Source of the DNA: Tetrahymena elliotti 4EA
Taxonomy: Eukaryota > Ciliophora > Oligohymenophorea > Hymenostomatida > Tetrahymenidae
Assembly (NCBI GenBank): GCA_000231825.2
Contig: JH720333.1
Location: forward strand, 354,374 to 418,373
Length of the DNA stretch: 64,000 nt
Direction: 5' to 3'
The position numbers and the translations under genes are program-made. Positions 61,917 to 64,000 of the stretch are shown in pieces. The first letter of the stretch is position 1; each line of letters starts with the position of its first letter. The notes beneath the pieces were generated by a model. It did not search any database. It saw nothing but the letters and a program-made list of their open reading frames with translations, and was not told the DNA's origin.

Positions 61917-64000
61917 ATGAAATAAAATAAAAGTGCAGAAGCCATACCTTTTATTGTTTATGACTAAAAGGAAGGATTTTAATTAAACAAAGATGCAGAA
62001 AACTATTTAAATAGTCTTCCCTCGGATAGAAAGCTTGGTTTAATTTCTATTGTAGGTAAGTACCGTACAGGAAAGAGCTTTTTTGTCAATAGGGTACTCT
62101 TGGATAGATAAAAAGATGAATAGGGATTTTAGGTTGGTCCAACAATCAATCCATGCACAAAGGTACATAACAAAAATTTTTGGAAATTATTTAAAAAGCA
62201 TAGCCTTAATCTTATCATTTCAATGATTAGAAACTTAATTAAGATTTATAACTAATTAATTGTTTATAGCGTAGCACATAAGATATTGAAAATATATTTA
62301 AATTAAAAAGGGTCTTTGGCTTTGGAAAAAGGAGTTAAAAAGTATAGAAGATGATAATATGGATATTTTATTGATAGATACTGAAGGTTTTGGTGGAATG
62401 GATGAAAATTTGAATCATGACTCTCGTATCTTCTTGTTTAGTTTATTGCTATCTTCATATTTCATTTACAACTCATAGGGAAGCATAGATGAAAATGCTT
62501 TAAATAATTTATCACTGATTATTAACTTGGCTAAAGATATTTAAATTAAATCTAAAAATAATGAATCCCAACAAGAAGATCCTGCCAATTACTTTCCCTC
62601 ATTTTTATGGGTTATTAGAGATTTTGCACTTTAAATTGTTGACTAAATGGGAAACAAAATATCATAAAAAGATTATCTTGAAAAAGCCCTTGAATTATAA
62701 AAGGGTGTATCTGATGCTATTGAAAGCAAAAACAGAATCCGCAGATTGATGAAGCATTTTTTTAAAGAAAGAGATTGCTGTACTCTTGTTAGACCAGTTG
62801 AATCAGAGAAAGATCTATAAAAGTACTGAATTAAATGAAAACACAAATTTAATTTTTAATTAACTTTGATCAATTAATTTTAAAAATTGATTATTCAAAA
62901 CACTTTCAAAAATTCGATCGATAGAAAGATCGCTGTTTATTTGATTTTTGATTGACAGGCAGTTTGTTTGCTAATTTTGCTGCTTTTCATTAGTTTGAAA
63001 TTTGATAAATTTTAAACAAATTATTTTTATTCAAATACTTAGATCTTTCACTTTCCAACAGTCTAAGTAATTTGATAACCTAAAATATTACCAGATTTAA
63101 GCAACTCATATTACATTTTAATCTATTTCAAAAATTAAATTTACTTTTTTGGAATTTTTACTTAAAGATCAAATTTAGATTTCATATGAGATTTTTCAAA
63201 TTTAATTAAAGCAATAACAGCTGTTAAATATTTTTTGATCTCTTTTTTCAAAAATTAAGCCAGTCCTAAATTAAGAGATGCCATATTTATTATTTCAAAA
63301 AAAATCAAATTAATGAAAATAATAAATATGTAGTGATTATTAAGATAAACTAATAATTCCATTTTTTAATATAAAGTCTCAATTAAATGGCAAATGAAGA
63401 TCTTAGACCTGAATTTGTTGAATAAATAGAACAATTAAGAAAGAAGATCTTTAAAAAAGTCAAACCTAAAATGCTTTGCGGAAGAAGCTTGAATGGTTAA
63501 ATGTTGGTTGAAATTTGCAAGGCTTACACAGAAGCTATTAACAAGGGAAGTCTTCCTAATATTGAAAATGCTTGGACTTATGTTAAGAAGAGTGAAACAA
63601 TTAAGGCTTTTGATAAATCTGTTTAAAAACTTGAATCTATTATTGATGAACTTTAAATGGACACAGTCGATCCTAATAAAATTGAAACAATTAAAGAAAA
63701 TGTAATTTTTATTTTAAATATTTTGCTTGAAATTAAACTTTAAAATTAATTTGACTTTCATTTTAATTAAAAAACAAAATATTTATTTTTTCTTCTTCTA
63801 TTTAGGCAAGATAAGAAATGAAAAAAGTACTGAAGAGAAATGCTCTTGGTGAGGAAGAAGATTTGCAAGAATATTACTAGCAAATAGATGAATAATTGAA
63901 TGAAAAGTTCAGAGAATTTAAAAAACAAAACAAATTGCAATGGAAAGTAATGAAGAAATATCATAATTTTTATTTAATTTATTAATTTAAAAACAGAAAA
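61917..64000 (+). CDS. Guanylate-binding protein (GBP) family large GTPase, truncated by window end
   Basis: Starts MKQNKSAEAIPFIVYDQKEG. Exons 61917-62162, 62311-62822, 63377-63701 and 63806-63946 join in phase across introns of 148, 554 and 104 nt, then a further GT donor follows at 63947. The GTPase domain has P-loop GKYRTGKSF (residues 47-55), switch TKGLWLW restored by the first splice, DTEG (G3), the LLSS-FIYNS-GSIDE block typical of GBPs, and FLWVIRDF with the family's RD motif in place of NKxD. The third exon LRPEFVEQIEQLRKKIF and LNGQML...AINKGSLPNI matches the start of the GBP helical domain. Dynamin-related GBPs bind GTP and remodel membranes. The 3' end lies beyond the window. Confidence 0.92.

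Noticed and set aside
1..64000. Ciliate chromosome-breakage or telomeric sequences, tRNA genes, CRISPR arrays
   Set aside because: Looked for on reading both strands. No telomeric-repeat run, breakage-type 15-mer, cloverleaf or spaced repeat array was seen.

Overview
The window is a macronuclear-type protist genome segment that uses the ciliate nuclear code, with TAA and TAG read as Gln and TGA as the only stop. The DNA is extremely AT-rich and the genes carry short AT-rich GT-AG introns (mostly 40-130 nt). Recognisable proteins (Sin3, a MAK/ICK kinase, a GBP GTPase, USPs, E2s, E1) read through many in-frame TAA/TAG codons exactly where Gln is expected. A Tetrahymena-like oligohymenophorean is the best fit. 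Standard-code ORFs are therefore fragments, and the models here were rebuilt by hand translation. Where introns were placed, the spliced length was checked to be a whole number of codons ending in TGA.

Region 1 (1-22000) is a dense ubiquitin-pathway neighbourhood. It holds nine ubiquitin-specific-protease-like (USP) loci: four intact, one without a Cys box, one with an in-frame TGA, and three broken or truncated. It also holds two paralogous E2 genes and one divergent two-domain E1. An E2-USP pair occurs twice on the minus strand about 9 kb apart (8571-6940 and 17743-15826), so the cluster grew by segmental duplication. Noncoding spacers contain a degenerate tandem duplication of about 1.1-1.2 kb and a 15-bp motif present five times. 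Two large USPs begin MGQCLECFG and MGNISNTF and could be acylated. No ubiquitin-like modifier gene was recognised.

Region 2 (23441-40541) carries a Sin3 co-repressor (minus), two Gln/Lys-rich hypothetical proteins (minus), a FYVE-type zinc-finger coiled-coil protein (plus) and a 340-aa helical hypothetical (minus, four exons).

Region 3 (40914-53937) holds a giant multi-C2-domain gene (minus, about 8.9 kb) and a MAK/ICK/LF4-type kinase (minus) of the family that controls cilium length.

Region 4 (54371-64000) holds a multi-exon leucine-rich-repeat gene (minus) with a perfect 69-bp-arm palindrome in one intron, a small hypothetical gene (minus), and a guanylate-binding-protein GTPase (plus) that runs off the right edge.

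The Sin3, C2, kinase and LRR genes look like ordinary ciliate housekeeping or ciliary genes. The ubiquitin cluster and the palindrome are the unusual parts. No tRNA, rRNA, CRISPR array or complete transposon was recognised.
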